A DNA stretch of 5,176 nucleotides from an uncultured Atopostipes sp. (lineage in GTDB: Bacteria > Bacillota > Bacilli > Lactobacillales > Carnobacteriaceae_A). A program made the translations under genes and the position numbers. The notes below the pieces were generated by a model, which did no database searches, had not been told where the DNA came from, and saw only the letters and a list, made by a program, of their open reading frames with translations. This document shows positions 1-5,176 of this stretch, piece by piece (within the stretch, counting starts at the first letter, position 1; each line of letters begins with the position of its first letter). Location: positions 1 to 5,176 of the forward strand of contig CAMYQS010000117.1 in assembly GCA_947296835.1 (NCBI GenBank). The letters are read 5' to 3'.

Positions 1-1046
1 GTTTCAACACCATTCAATTCATTCGTCGCTATTACTTTTAAGACTTGAATATAACTTAAAGCCAGTGCCCGAGTAATAACCGATGCTGTTGTGCCGCTAA
101 TGATTCCACCAACAACTGTTCCTACCCCTGGAATAAACTTAATGGCATTCGACACCACTGAACGTCCGACATATGTTGCCGTACCCGTTCCACCAACTGC
201 AGCGATAATACTAAGCAAAGTTGCTCGATCGATAGACACTCCGAAAACCACAGTAATATGACTCAGTAATGCGACTTGCATTGGGACAAGCAAGGAAGCA
301 TCTGAAAATGGTATCGGTACAAAGCCTACACCGAATGTGGTTAATACATACCGTCTCGCCCAGTTTTTCGCACTCTCCACTTTACGTTCGATATCTACTT
401 GCTGGGCATTAATAAAAGCTTTACGAACATCCTCTGGTATCAAATTAAAGGTGCGACTAATTAATTCCGTTAAACCAAATGGTTGAACGGTATAGTCATC
501 ATCAATCACGTACGGTTGTGCTAAAACACGATGCATTGCAACAACAGGTAAATTCATTTCTTCTAATACTTGATAAAATTCTTTGGACTGTTCACCAATT
601 GCTTGAGTCAGTACTAAAATAACCGGGACCGTTTCTGAAATAGCTTCAATCATCTGTATCTCAGAATCTTCTATACGAGAAGAAGTTGCCTGAATACAAT
701 AATATGCAGCATGTATTTCATCTTTAGTTCCTTTATTGTCATGAATCAGCTTTTTAATTTCACCTTGAACTTGAGCTTGGATAACTGGATCTAGCTCCAA
801 GCCACGCGTGTCGTATAAGGTAACTGGAACGTCAGATCGTGTGATTTTTTGCAGATGTTTAGTGACTGGTTTACCAATCCCTGTATCTGCAATTTTCTCA
901 CGAAATAAACTATTAACAAGTGTACTTTTTCCAACGCCACTTTTACCGATAATTAAAATATTTACTGGTTTTAAATCTTTTAATTCTTTTTCAGTTACAT
1001 TTAATATTTCTTGAGCTATATCAAAATGTTTATCTATATTTTTCAT
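1..1046 (-). CDS. P-loop GTPase with C-terminal DUF697-type domain, partial (3' end outside window)
   Basis: Reading leftward from ATG at 1046 gives 348 codons with no stop before the window edge. The start is supported by TAAGGAG at 1060-1054, 7 nt upstream. Visible G-domain motifs are the P-loop GKSGVGKS (residues 34-41), a likely switch-I Thr in KPVT (residue 62) and G3 DTRG (79-82). The G4 position reads LTQA (146-149) instead of the usual N/TKxD. Residues about 225-348 are hydrophobic and carry PIPFSDASLLVPMQVAL and FIPGVGTVVGG, hallmarks of the DUF697 domain found in YcjF-like and Era-like GTPases and thought to associate with membranes. It is the third gene of a minus-strand operon, 30 nt after the YrrS-like gene. 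By family it should bind and hydrolyse GTP, probably at the membrane; the substrate or cargo is unknown. Fold assignment is firm, cellular role is not. Confidence 0.88.
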   Translation of the reverse strand, partial: MKNIDKHFDIAQEILNVTEKELKDLKPVNILIIGKSGVGKSTLVNSLFREKIADTGIGKPVTKHLQKITRSDVPVTLYDTRGLELDPVIQAQVQGEIKKLIHDNKGTKDEIHAAYYCIQATSSRIEDSEIQMIEAISETVPVILVLTQAIGEQSKEFYQVLEEMNLPVVAMHRVLAQPYVIDDDYTVQPFGLTELISRTFNLIPEDVRKAFINAQQVDIERKVESAKNWARRYVLTTFGVGFVPIPFSDASLLVPMQVALLSHITVVFGVSIDRATLLSIIAAVGGTGTATYVGRSVVSNAIKFIPGVGTVVGGIISGTTASVITRALALSYIQVLKVIATNELNGVE

Positions 1047-1076
1047 AAATAAACTCCTTAATCAAGATTGTTAACA

Positions 1077-1724
1077 TTAGTTTCCTGAAACTTCTTGGAA
1101 ACTTGTTACATGCCAATTACCGTCTCCATATTGTAAGTATACATCGTAATATGTTGTGTTAGCACTATCTGATACTGTAGCCTTAACTCGTCCTGGACCG
1201 TCATTTCCAATCCACCACTCTGTTAGATCACTGCCTAGACCAGTCGCTTGCATAATTTGATTCTTAATTGCGACTCTATCCGCTGATCCACTGTTATAGT
1301 CTACAGCATGCGACGGGTCGTGAGGAGCATCTGAGTTTACTGCATCAGAATCGCCTTCTGTGTTCTCATCTCCATCAACTGGCTCTTCCTCTTGAGTATC
1401 TTCACCCGAATCTGCATCTGTCCCATTAGCAGGTTCTTCAATATCTGCGGGCTCTTCATCTACTGGATCTGTTTCATCCGTATCCGGATCTTCTGTTTCA
1501 GTCGGTTCTTCATTTGGTTCGTCCGGTTGTACGTCTTCAACGGGTTCTTCAGTGTTATTATCATCTAAATTAACATCATCTCCACGGTTAAAAATAAAAA
1601 TAATTAAACCGATTAAAATAACAAATAATAATCCAATAACAATATAGTAAACTTTACTAATTCCACTATCACTTACTGGACGATTTGATTGTACGTCTTG
1701 TTTTTTTCTTTCTCTTCTACTCAT
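1077..1724 (-). CDS. YrrS-like (DUF1510) single-pass membrane protein with acidic linker
   Basis: A 215-residue protein with a short basic N-terminus (RRERKK, residues 3-8), one transmembrane helix at about 25-46 and an acidic linker. The linker spans about 49-133 with some 39 Asp/Glu, rich in EEP repeats. There is no Lys or Arg between residues 48 and 149. The C-terminal domain, about 140-215, contains VKATVSD, TYYDVYLQY and a GNWHVTSFQEV ending, which resembles the DUF1510 domain of Bacillus YrrS. The charge pattern puts the N-terminus in the cytoplasm and the globular domain outside. GAGGTG at 1736-1731 lies 6 nt before the ATG. YrrS in Bacillus is encoded next to a penicillin-binding protein, hinting at a cell-wall role, but its function is unknown; here the neighbours are a MarR regulator and a GTPase instead. 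DUF1510 membership is inferred from recalled sequence character and would need a profile search. Confidence 0.8.
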   Translation of the reverse strand: MSRRERKKQDVQSNRPVSDSGISKVYYIVIGLLFVILIGLIIFIFNRGDDVNLDDNNTEEPVEDVQPDEPNEEPTETEDPDTDETDPVDEEPADIEEPANGTDADSGEDTQEEEPVDGDENTEGDSDAVNSDAPHDPSHAVDYNSGSADRVAIKNQIMQATGLGSDLTEWWIGNDGPGRVKATVSDSANTTYYDVYLQYGDGNWHVTSFQEVSGN

Positions 1725-1754
1725 TTAATACACCTCATCATGATTTGATTCACT

Positions 1755-2192
1755 TTATTTTGATAGAGCATTTGAAAAACTATAGTTTGCTCTTCCGACT
1801 AATACTGTAAACATTTGTTTCTCTTCTTCGGACCACCCCAACAAAGCATTTTCAACAAATTTTACAAAATCTTCCATATATTGTCTATAGATTGCCTTTG
1901 CTTCTTCGGTTAATTCAAAATATGAATATCGTTTATCTAATCCTATTTCACGAATAACCAAGTCTTCTTTTACTAAGACGTTTATCTGTCTTGAAATTGT
2001 TGATTTATCGAGTTCACTGATTGAAGTAATTTCTTTCAATGTCATCGTCTCATCACCAATGATTGAAATTAAATTAATCGCTGAAGCGTTGATATTTTGT
2101 CTCGATAAGATTTCTTTCTGAACTTGTAGAAACTGGTTGTTAAACGCTGTAATCTTATCTAGCATTTCCCTTATATCTACTGTTCTAGCCAT
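1755..2192 (-). CDS. MarR-family transcriptional regulator
   Basis: A 145-residue winged-helix protein of typical MarR length. Helical dimerisation segments flank the DNA-binding domain: about residues 1-33 at the N-terminus and about 96-143 at the C-terminus. The helix-turn-helix is at about 51-75 with recognition helix DKSTISRQINVL (62-73). The wing is at about 79-94 and ends in LDKRYSYFELTEEA, which carries the Asp-x-Arg pair (D86, R88) common in this family. There are no cysteines, so thiol-based sensing of the OhrR or MgrA kind is unlikely. I chose ATG at 2192 because AGGAGG at 2205-2200 sits 7 nt upstream; the TTG at 2195 would leave only 4 nt. It is first in the operon with the YrrS-like and GTPase genes, and its promoter region holds palindromes it may bind. 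Most MarR proteins are repressors released by small ligands; the ligand here is unknown. Confidence 0.93.
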   Translation of the reverse strand: MARTVDIREMLDKITAFNNQFLQVQKEILSRQNINASAINLISIIGDETMTLKEITSISELDKSTISRQINVLVKEDLVIREIGLDKRYSYFELTEEAKAIYRQYMEDFVKFVENALLGWSEEEKQMFTVLVGRANYSFSNALSK

Positions 2193-2207
2193 CAATGTTC
2201 CTCCTAT

Positions 2208-2238
2208 TAGTTTACATACGAAACTACATATTTGTATG
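2208..2238. promoter_or_regulatory. Interlaced inverted repeats, candidate MarR operator
   Basis: Two inverted repeats overlap between the predicted transcription start and the ribosome binding site of the MarR gene. The first is TAGTTT (2208-2213) with AAACTA (2221-2226), perfect 6-bp arms and a 7-nt centre. The second is CATAC (2215-2219) with GTATG (2234-2238), extended by partial matches of A/T. The 19-bp span of the first and its TAGTT...AACTA ends are in keeping with MarR-family operators. Binding here would block the MarR operon promoter. The assignment to this MarR protein is inference from position and symmetry. Confidence 0.5.
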
Positions 2239-2243
2239 CGTCA

Positions 2244-2272
2244 ACTATAGCATGTTCATCTTTAAAAGTAAA
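2244..2272 (-). promoter_or_regulatory. Promoter of the MarR-YrrS-GTPase operon
   Basis: On the minus strand, TTTACT (2272-2267) and TATAGT (2249-2244) are separated by 17 nt, a good sigma-A (housekeeping) promoter match. Transcription would start near 2237, leaving a leader of about 45 nt that contains the inverted repeats. The direct repeat GTAAAC-GTAAAC at 2268-2279 overlaps the -35 element and could be a second regulator site. A competing TTGACG at 2244-2239 has no good -10 partner at the right distance. Confidence 0.6.
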
Positions 2273-2353
2273 CGTAAACGTGTATACTCATTTTGATGCT
2301 TGTCCGTGGGGTTTTCTACTCGAATAGTTTTTTGTGAAGTCTAATCTATTAAA

Positions 2354-2362
2354 TGTTATACT
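2354..2362 (+). promoter_or_regulatory. Extended -10 promoter of rqcH
   Basis: TGTTATACT is an extended -10 element (TGn followed by TATACT). The -35 is weak: TTGTGA at 2332-2337 lies 19 nt upstream, so the TG extension probably compensates. Transcription would start near 2369, about 24 nt before the ATG. Nothing operator-like was seen near it, which suits constitutive expression of a quality-control factor. Confidence 0.5.
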
Positions 2363-2392
2363 ATATAGAACGTATAAATAGAAGGTGAAATT

Positions 2393-4102
2393 ATGTCATA
2401 TGATGGTTTATTTACTCATGCTATGGTGAATGAATTAAAAGAAAAGATACTTGGTGGCCGTGTTTCAAAAGTACACCAACCATACAATAACGAGCTAGTT
2501 TTACGCATTCGTGCCAATAGAAAGAATCACCATTTACTTCTTTCTGCTCATCCCCAGTATGCTCGTGTACAGCTTACAGATATCAGTTATGAAAATCCAC
2601 AACAAGCACCTCAATTCTGTATGGTGCTGCGAAAGTATATTGAAAACTCAACGTTGATTGATATCCAACAAGTTGAAAATGATCGAATCATTGAATTTAC
2701 ATTTACAGGTCGAGACGAGTTAGGTGACGAACAACATTATCATCTTATTGCTGAAATTATGGGTCGACACAGTAATGTCCTCCTTGTAAACAAAGAGGAA
2801 ATGAAACTACATGAAGCAATTCGACACATACCACCCAGTCTAAACAGTTACCGTACTCTTTTACCTGGGGCTGAATATAGATCAGCTCCTGCACAAAATA
2901 ACGTGAACCCATTTGATTACACGGGTGAAATTAACATCGAAGGTGAAACCGAAAAAGACCGTACTCAATCTATCCAAAGTTATTTCCAAGGGTTCGGACG
3001 AGATTCTGCTAAAGAAGTGCTATATCAAATAGATAAGCAAACAGATAAGAGCGCTACTGAAGTGTTCCAGTCCTTTATTAACAGATATAGAGACAATGAA
3101 CTAGAACCGTCTTTAACGACTAATGGCAATCTTACTGGGTTCACCCCATTAGACTATGAGTCGATAGATGGTGAAAAAGAAACGTTTGATACTGTTTCAG
3201 CATTACTCGATGAGTTTTACGAAAACAAAGCTGAACGAGATCGTGTTCATCAACAATCAAATGATTTATCTCAATTATTAAATAATGAGCGTAAGAAAAA
3301 TGTTAATAAATTGAAGAAGTTACAAAAGGATTATAATGAAACAGATCGAGCAGATGAATACCGCGTAAAAGGTGAGGTATTAACAGCTTTTATGCATTTA
3401 GTCGAACAAGGGCAAAAGAAGGTTGAGCTCGAGAACTTTTACAATGAAAATCAACCGATTACTGTTGATCTAGATCCTCAAAAATCACCAGCTGCAAATG
3501 CACAATGGTACTTTAGCCGATACCAAAAGATGAAGAATCGTAAGATGCACTTGGCAGATCAAATTCCACAGACTAATCAAGAAATTAATTATCTCGACTC
3601 GATATTAGCACAACTAGAAATTGCTTCAAGTGATGATATTGATGAAATTCGAGACGAACTTCGTGACGAAGGCTACCTTAAGAAACAACGTGGTGGTAAA
3701 AAGAAGAAAAAGAAGAATGTTGGACCTGAAAAATACTACGCTTCAGATGGTACGTTGATTTATGTTGGTAAGAATAATAATCAAAACGATCAACTAACAA
3801 TGAAAACAGCCCACAAAACTGATTGGTGGCTCCATACCAAAGATATACCCGGCTCTCACGTCGTTATTCGTAGTGATGACCCTAGTGAGGAAACGATTGA
3901 AGAAGCTGCCATCTTGGCTGCATATTTCAGCAAATATCGCATGTCCTCTTCTGTACCAGTGGACTATACACAAATTAAACATGTCAATAAACCGAATGGT
4001 GCAAAACCTGGTTATGTTATTTACGATAATCAAAATACCGTATTCGTTACACCAGATAAGAAACGTGTGAAACAGTTGAAAGAAAACAAACCGGAACAAT
4101 AG
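2393..4102 (+). CDS. rqcH: Rqc2/NEMF homologue RqcH (NFACT, FbpA-type), ribosome quality control
   Basis: A complete 569-residue NFACT protein, close to the length of Bacillus subtilis RqcH (YloA). RqcH binds large ribosomal subunits that carry a stalled peptidyl-tRNA and recruits tRNA-Ala to add a C-terminal alanine tail, which marks the chain for proteolysis. Domains in order are NFACT-N (about 1-180), a helix-hairpin-helix-like middle (about 185-240), a coiled-coil (about 270-415) and NFACT-R/DUF814 (about 446-556, with DWWLHTKDIPGSHVVIR and KPGYVIYDN). The D97-R98 pair and the E121-I122-M123 triad, shown in B. subtilis to matter for tailing, are present in NDRIIEF and EIMGRHSN. A Lys-rich stretch (KKQRGGKKKKKKN, 430-442) should contact rRNA. 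Start ATG has AAGGTG at 2382-2387. The gene is transcribed alone, divergent from the MarR operon. The older FbpA label (fibronectin binding) reflects a proposed surface role that this sequence neither supports nor excludes. Confidence 0.96.
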   Translation: MSYDGLFTHAMVNELKEKILGGRVSKVHQPYNNELVLRIRANRKNHHLLLSAHPQYARVQLTDISYENPQQAPQFCMVLRKYIENSTLIDIQQVENDRIIEFTFTGRDELGDEQHYHLIAEIMGRHSNVLLVNKEEMKLHEAIRHIPPSLNSYRTLLPGAEYRSAPAQNNVNPFDYTGEINIEGETEKDRTQSIQSYFQGFGRDSAKEVLYQIDKQTDKSATEVFQSFINRYRDNELEPSLTTNGNLTGFTPLDYESIDGEKETFDTVSALLDEFYENKAERDRVHQQSNDLSQLLNNERKKNVNKLKKLQKDYNETDRADEYRVKGEVLTAFMHLVEQGQKKVELENFYNENQPITVDLDPQKSPAANAQWYFSRYQKMKNRKMHLADQIPQTNQEINYLDSILAQLEIASSDDIDEIRDELRDEGYLKKQRGGKKKKKKNVGPEKYYASDGTLIYVGKNNNQNDQLTMKTAHKTDWWLHTKDIPGSHVVIRSDDPSEETIEEAAILAAYFSKYRMSSSVPVDYTQIKHVNKPNGAKPGYVIYDNQNTVFVTPDKKRVKQLKENKPEQ

Positions 4103-4103
4103 A

Positions 4104-4140
4104 AAAAAGAGCCGTTCACAAATCGTGGGTGGCTCTTTTT
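4104..4140. terminator. Bidirectional intrinsic terminator between rqcH and the convergent membrane gene
   Basis: AAAAAGAGCC (4104-4113) pairs with GGCTCTTTTT (4131-4140). The stem continues inward through three G-T wobbles and three Watson-Crick pairs to an AAATC loop. The A and T runs on the two sides give a U-tract in either direction. It begins 2 nt after the rqcH stop and ends 3 nt before the stop of the minus-strand gene, so it serves both convergent units. Confidence 0.92.
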
Positions 4141-4142
4141 CT

Positions 4143-4520
4143 TTACTCTACATGTTCTATACGGTAATGCTTTTCTGGGATAAATATTGAAATGAACAAA
4201 GCGATTGAGAGAATGAATAAACCAAATAAAATAAGCGGATTATTAATCAGATTGATAACGAACAACAGTATAATTAATCCGGCAAATGACACCGTACTCC
4301 AACTTGTTGCAGTGATCTTAACATAATCATTGTCTTTAACAGTTACTTGGTTCGTTTTTACACCAAATTGGGTGGCTATAAGAGTTACTACTGGCTCATC
4401 AATCATAAGATCAATTGTTTCATTATATTTAATTTTCGCTGTCTTTTCACCATCTACAACTAACGTAAAACGAGAACCCATACCTAACCAGCCTGTATCT
4501 CTTTCTACTTTGACACTCAT
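4143..4520 (-). CDS. Small membrane protein with N-terminal beta-rich domain and two transmembrane helices, function unknown
   Basis: A 125-residue protein that I do not recognise. Residues 1-70 alternate hydrophobic and polar residues as in a small beta-sandwich (FTLVVDGEKTAKIKYNETI, then VTLIATQFGVKTNQVTV). This pattern recalls PEGA-like domains, in which a short domain presents a sugar- or ligand-facing sheet, but the match is only by eye. Two hydrophobic helices follow at about 77-93 and 95-113, joined by a tight NNP turn, so both ends are on the same side of the membrane. The tail IPEKHYRIEHVE is charged. GAGGG at 4531-4527, 6 nt before ATG, is a modest ribosome binding site. It begins 34 nt after the rhodanese gene with no terminator between, so the two are probably co-transcribed. 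Confidence 0.8.
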   Translation of the reverse strand: MSVKVERDTGWLGMGSRFTLVVDGEKTAKIKYNETIDLMIDEPVVTLIATQFGVKTNQVTVKDNDYVKITATSWSTVSFAGLIILLFVINLINNPLILFGLFILSIALFISIFIPEKHYRIEHVE

Positions 4521-4554
4521 ATTTATCCCTCATTTCATCATGAACGGTTAAATG

Positions 4555-4866
4555 TTATGAACTAGAAACTGTTTCTCCAGGATAATCATTCATACCTGCA
4601 GTGACGTTTGTTGCTTCAAAACCGTTATTGTTTAAAATCTCTGTTCCTTGTCTTGAGAAACGCTCAGCCTGACAAATGACATAATAATGGTTCGCTTTAT
4701 CTAATTGATCTAAGTTTGCTTTAAGTTGGCTTAATGGAAGGTTGATCGCACCTTTGATATGAGCACTCGCAAATTTTTCTGGCGTACGTACATCCACAAT
4801 ATTTACGTTCCCTGCTCCTTTATCCAAAACAACTTGATGAAAATCTTCTATAGAAATATGATTCAT
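4555..4866 (-). CDS. Single-domain rhodanese-like protein
   Basis: A 103-residue cytoplasmic protein of normal length for a single rhodanese domain. Characteristic elements are VNIVDVRTPEKFASAHIKGA (about 21-40), the INLPLSQL segment after it, and the active loop after strand YYVI. Cys65 begins the loop CQAERFS, the six-residue size typical of sulfurtransferases, followed by R72. The small or glycine residue usual at the fourth loop position (as in CQSGxRS) is Glu68. The C-terminus has the usual NVTAGMNDYPG segment. Family members move sulfane sulfur through a cysteine persulfide to thiols or cyanide; the acceptor here is unknown. AGGAGG at 4879-4874 lies 7 nt before the ATG. It is the first gene of a unit with the small membrane protein downstream. 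Confidence 0.92.
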   Translation of the reverse strand: MNHISIEDFHQVVLDKGAGNVNIVDVRTPEKFASAHIKGAINLPLSQLKANLDQLDKANHYYVICQAERFSRQGTEILNNNGFEATNVTAGMNDYPGETVSSS

Positions 4867-4896
4867 TCTATATCCTCCTATTAGTATATTATTATA

Positions 4897-4925
4897 ATCA
4901 TAACCGATTAAGTTTCGATATACAA
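4897..4925 (-). promoter_or_regulatory. Promoter of the rhodanese-membrane protein unit
   Basis: On the minus strand TTGTAT (4925-4920) and TATGAT (4902-4897) are 17 nt apart. A TATAAT follows directly at 4896-4891 but lacks a -35 at the right distance. Transcription would start near 4890, about 24 nt before the rhodanese ATG. Confidence 0.55.
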
Positions 4926-4950
4926 TTTTTCTGATTATTATATGAATAAC

Positions 4951-5037
4951 TCAAAAGTCATTCTTCTTCTTAATATCATCCAAAAGTTCCTGATGCTCCT
5001 TATAATTATGGGACATGTAAATTTCACCAGCATTCAT
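4951..5037 (-). CDS. Doubtful small ORF, 28 codons (or 21 from an internal ATG)
   Basis: From ATG at 5037 the frame encodes 28 residues ending in TGA at 4953-4951. The peptide is charged and helical in character, with KEHQELLDDIKKK near the end and no membrane segment. The first ATG has no usable ribosome binding site. The internal ATG at 5016 (codon 8) has GGTGA at 5028-5024, 7 nt upstream, and would give a 21-residue peptide. A weak promoter lies just upstream. The ORF sits alone between the terminator of the incoming gene and the rhodanese promoter. It could be a real small protein, the relic of a decayed gene, or chance. I recognise no family. Confidence 0.25.
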   Translation of the reverse strand: MNAGEIYMSHNYKEHQELLDDIKKKNDF

Positions 5038-5044
5038 CTTCTTC

Positions 5045-5073
5045 TATATATAATGATCACTTAAAGTTATAAA
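5045..5073 (-). promoter_or_regulatory. Weak candidate promoter ahead of the small ORF
   Basis: TTTATA (5073-5068) and TATATA (5050-5045) on the minus strand are 17 nt apart, with the -35 overlapping the T-tract of the terminator. In DNA this AT-rich such matches arise easily by chance. It is listed because a start near 5038 would fit the internal ATG of the small ORF. Confidence 0.22.
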
Positions 5074-5104
5074 AAAACACCCCATTTTAAAAAAACAGAG
5101 TGTT
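5071..5104 (-). terminator. Intrinsic terminator of the gene entering from the right
   Basis: On the minus strand AACACTC (5104-5098) pairs with GGGTGTT (5082-5076), seven pairs with one G-T wobble, around a 15-nt T/A-rich loop, and is followed by a run of T at 5077-5071. The 5' arm overlaps the stop codon TAA of the incoming reading frame, a common compact arrangement. There is no T-tract in the plus direction, so it works one way. Confidence 0.75.
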
Positions 5105-5176
5105 ACGATTCATTGATTATATTTAAGTCTGGCCACTTTCTGAACCAGATATGATTGCTGTAAGGAAGCACTTTTT
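5103..5176 (-). CDS. C-terminal end of an unidentified protein (5' part outside window)
   Basis: The minus-strand frame open from the right edge encodes 23 residues, including YSNHIWFRKWPDLN and a short IINES tail, and stops at TAA 5105-5103 exactly where the terminator hairpin begins. The residue mix (Trp, Pro, Asn, Arg) looks protein-like, and the stop-terminator overlap argues that this is the coding frame. Two other minus-strand frames are also open from the edge, ending in TGA near 5114 and in TAA near 5126, so the choice is not certain. Too little is visible to name a family. Confidence 0.45.
   Translation of the reverse strand, partial: KVLPYSNHIWFRKWPDLNIINES

Noticed and set aside
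808..1014. Plus-strand open frame of 68 codons
   Set aside because: It lies wholly inside the minus-strand GTPase gene, opposite its conserved P-loop and DTRG motifs, and has no ribosome binding site.
1047..1076. Possible terminator between the YrrS-like and GTPase genes (GTTAAC palindrome)
   Set aside because: The palindrome is 6 bp with no loop, GC-rich stem or T-tract, so read-through is expected.
2193..2195. TTG start for the MarR gene, one codon upstream of ATG
   Set aside because: Spacing from AGGAGG would be only 4 nt; the ATG at 2192 has the better 7 nt spacing.
2266..2287. Possible CcpA cre site around the GTAAACG repeats
   Set aside because: Only one half matches the cre pattern; the repeats are direct, not inverted, so the required pseudo-palindrome is absent.
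3794..4099. Minus-strand 101-codon and plus-strand 65-codon (3873-4070) open frames
   Set aside because: Both overlap the strongly conserved NFACT-R domain of rqcH, have no supporting start signals and show composition typical of antisense or shifted frames.
4330..4551. Plus-strand open frame of 73 codons
   Set aside because: It is antisense to the small membrane protein gene, has no promoter or ribosome binding site, and crosses into the spacer before the rhodanese stop.

Overview
The window is AT-rich DNA with strong AGGAGG-type Shine-Dalgarno sites and sigma-A-like promoters, as expected for a low-GC Gram-positive bacterium (Bacillota, class Bacilli). From memory of the family, the RqcH protein looks more like Lactobacillales (Enterococcus/Carnobacteriaceae type) than Staphylococcus, but genus cannot be settled from this sequence alone.

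Left block (1-2272, minus strand): a three-gene operon in the order MarR-type repressor, YrrS-like (DUF1510) single-pass membrane protein with a very acidic extracellular linker, and P-loop GTPase with a C-terminal DUF697-type hydrophobic domain. The GTPase runs off the left edge. The gaps between genes are 30 nt each with no terminator. A good promoter (TTTACT-17-TATAGT) and two interlaced inverted repeats lie ahead of the MarR gene, which suggests autoregulation. This operon is the best candidate in the window for something undescribed: a ligand- or stress-responsive switch controlling a membrane protein and a membrane-associated GTPase.

Centre (2333-4140, plus strand): divergently transcribed rqcH, the bacterial Rqc2/NEMF homologue that directs alanine tailing of stalled nascent chains. 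It is intact, keeps its diagnostic residues, and ends in a strong hairpin terminator that also works for the convergent genes to its right.

Right block (4143-4925, minus strand): a two-gene unit of a single-domain rhodanese and a small two-helix membrane protein of unknown function, with its own promoter and the shared terminator.

Right edge (4926-5176): mostly non-coding. It holds the last codons of a minus-strand gene that enters from outside the window, its intrinsic terminator, and a doubtful 21-28 codon ORF between that terminator and the rhodanese promoter. No RNA genes, insertion sequences, CRISPR arrays or attachment sites were seen.
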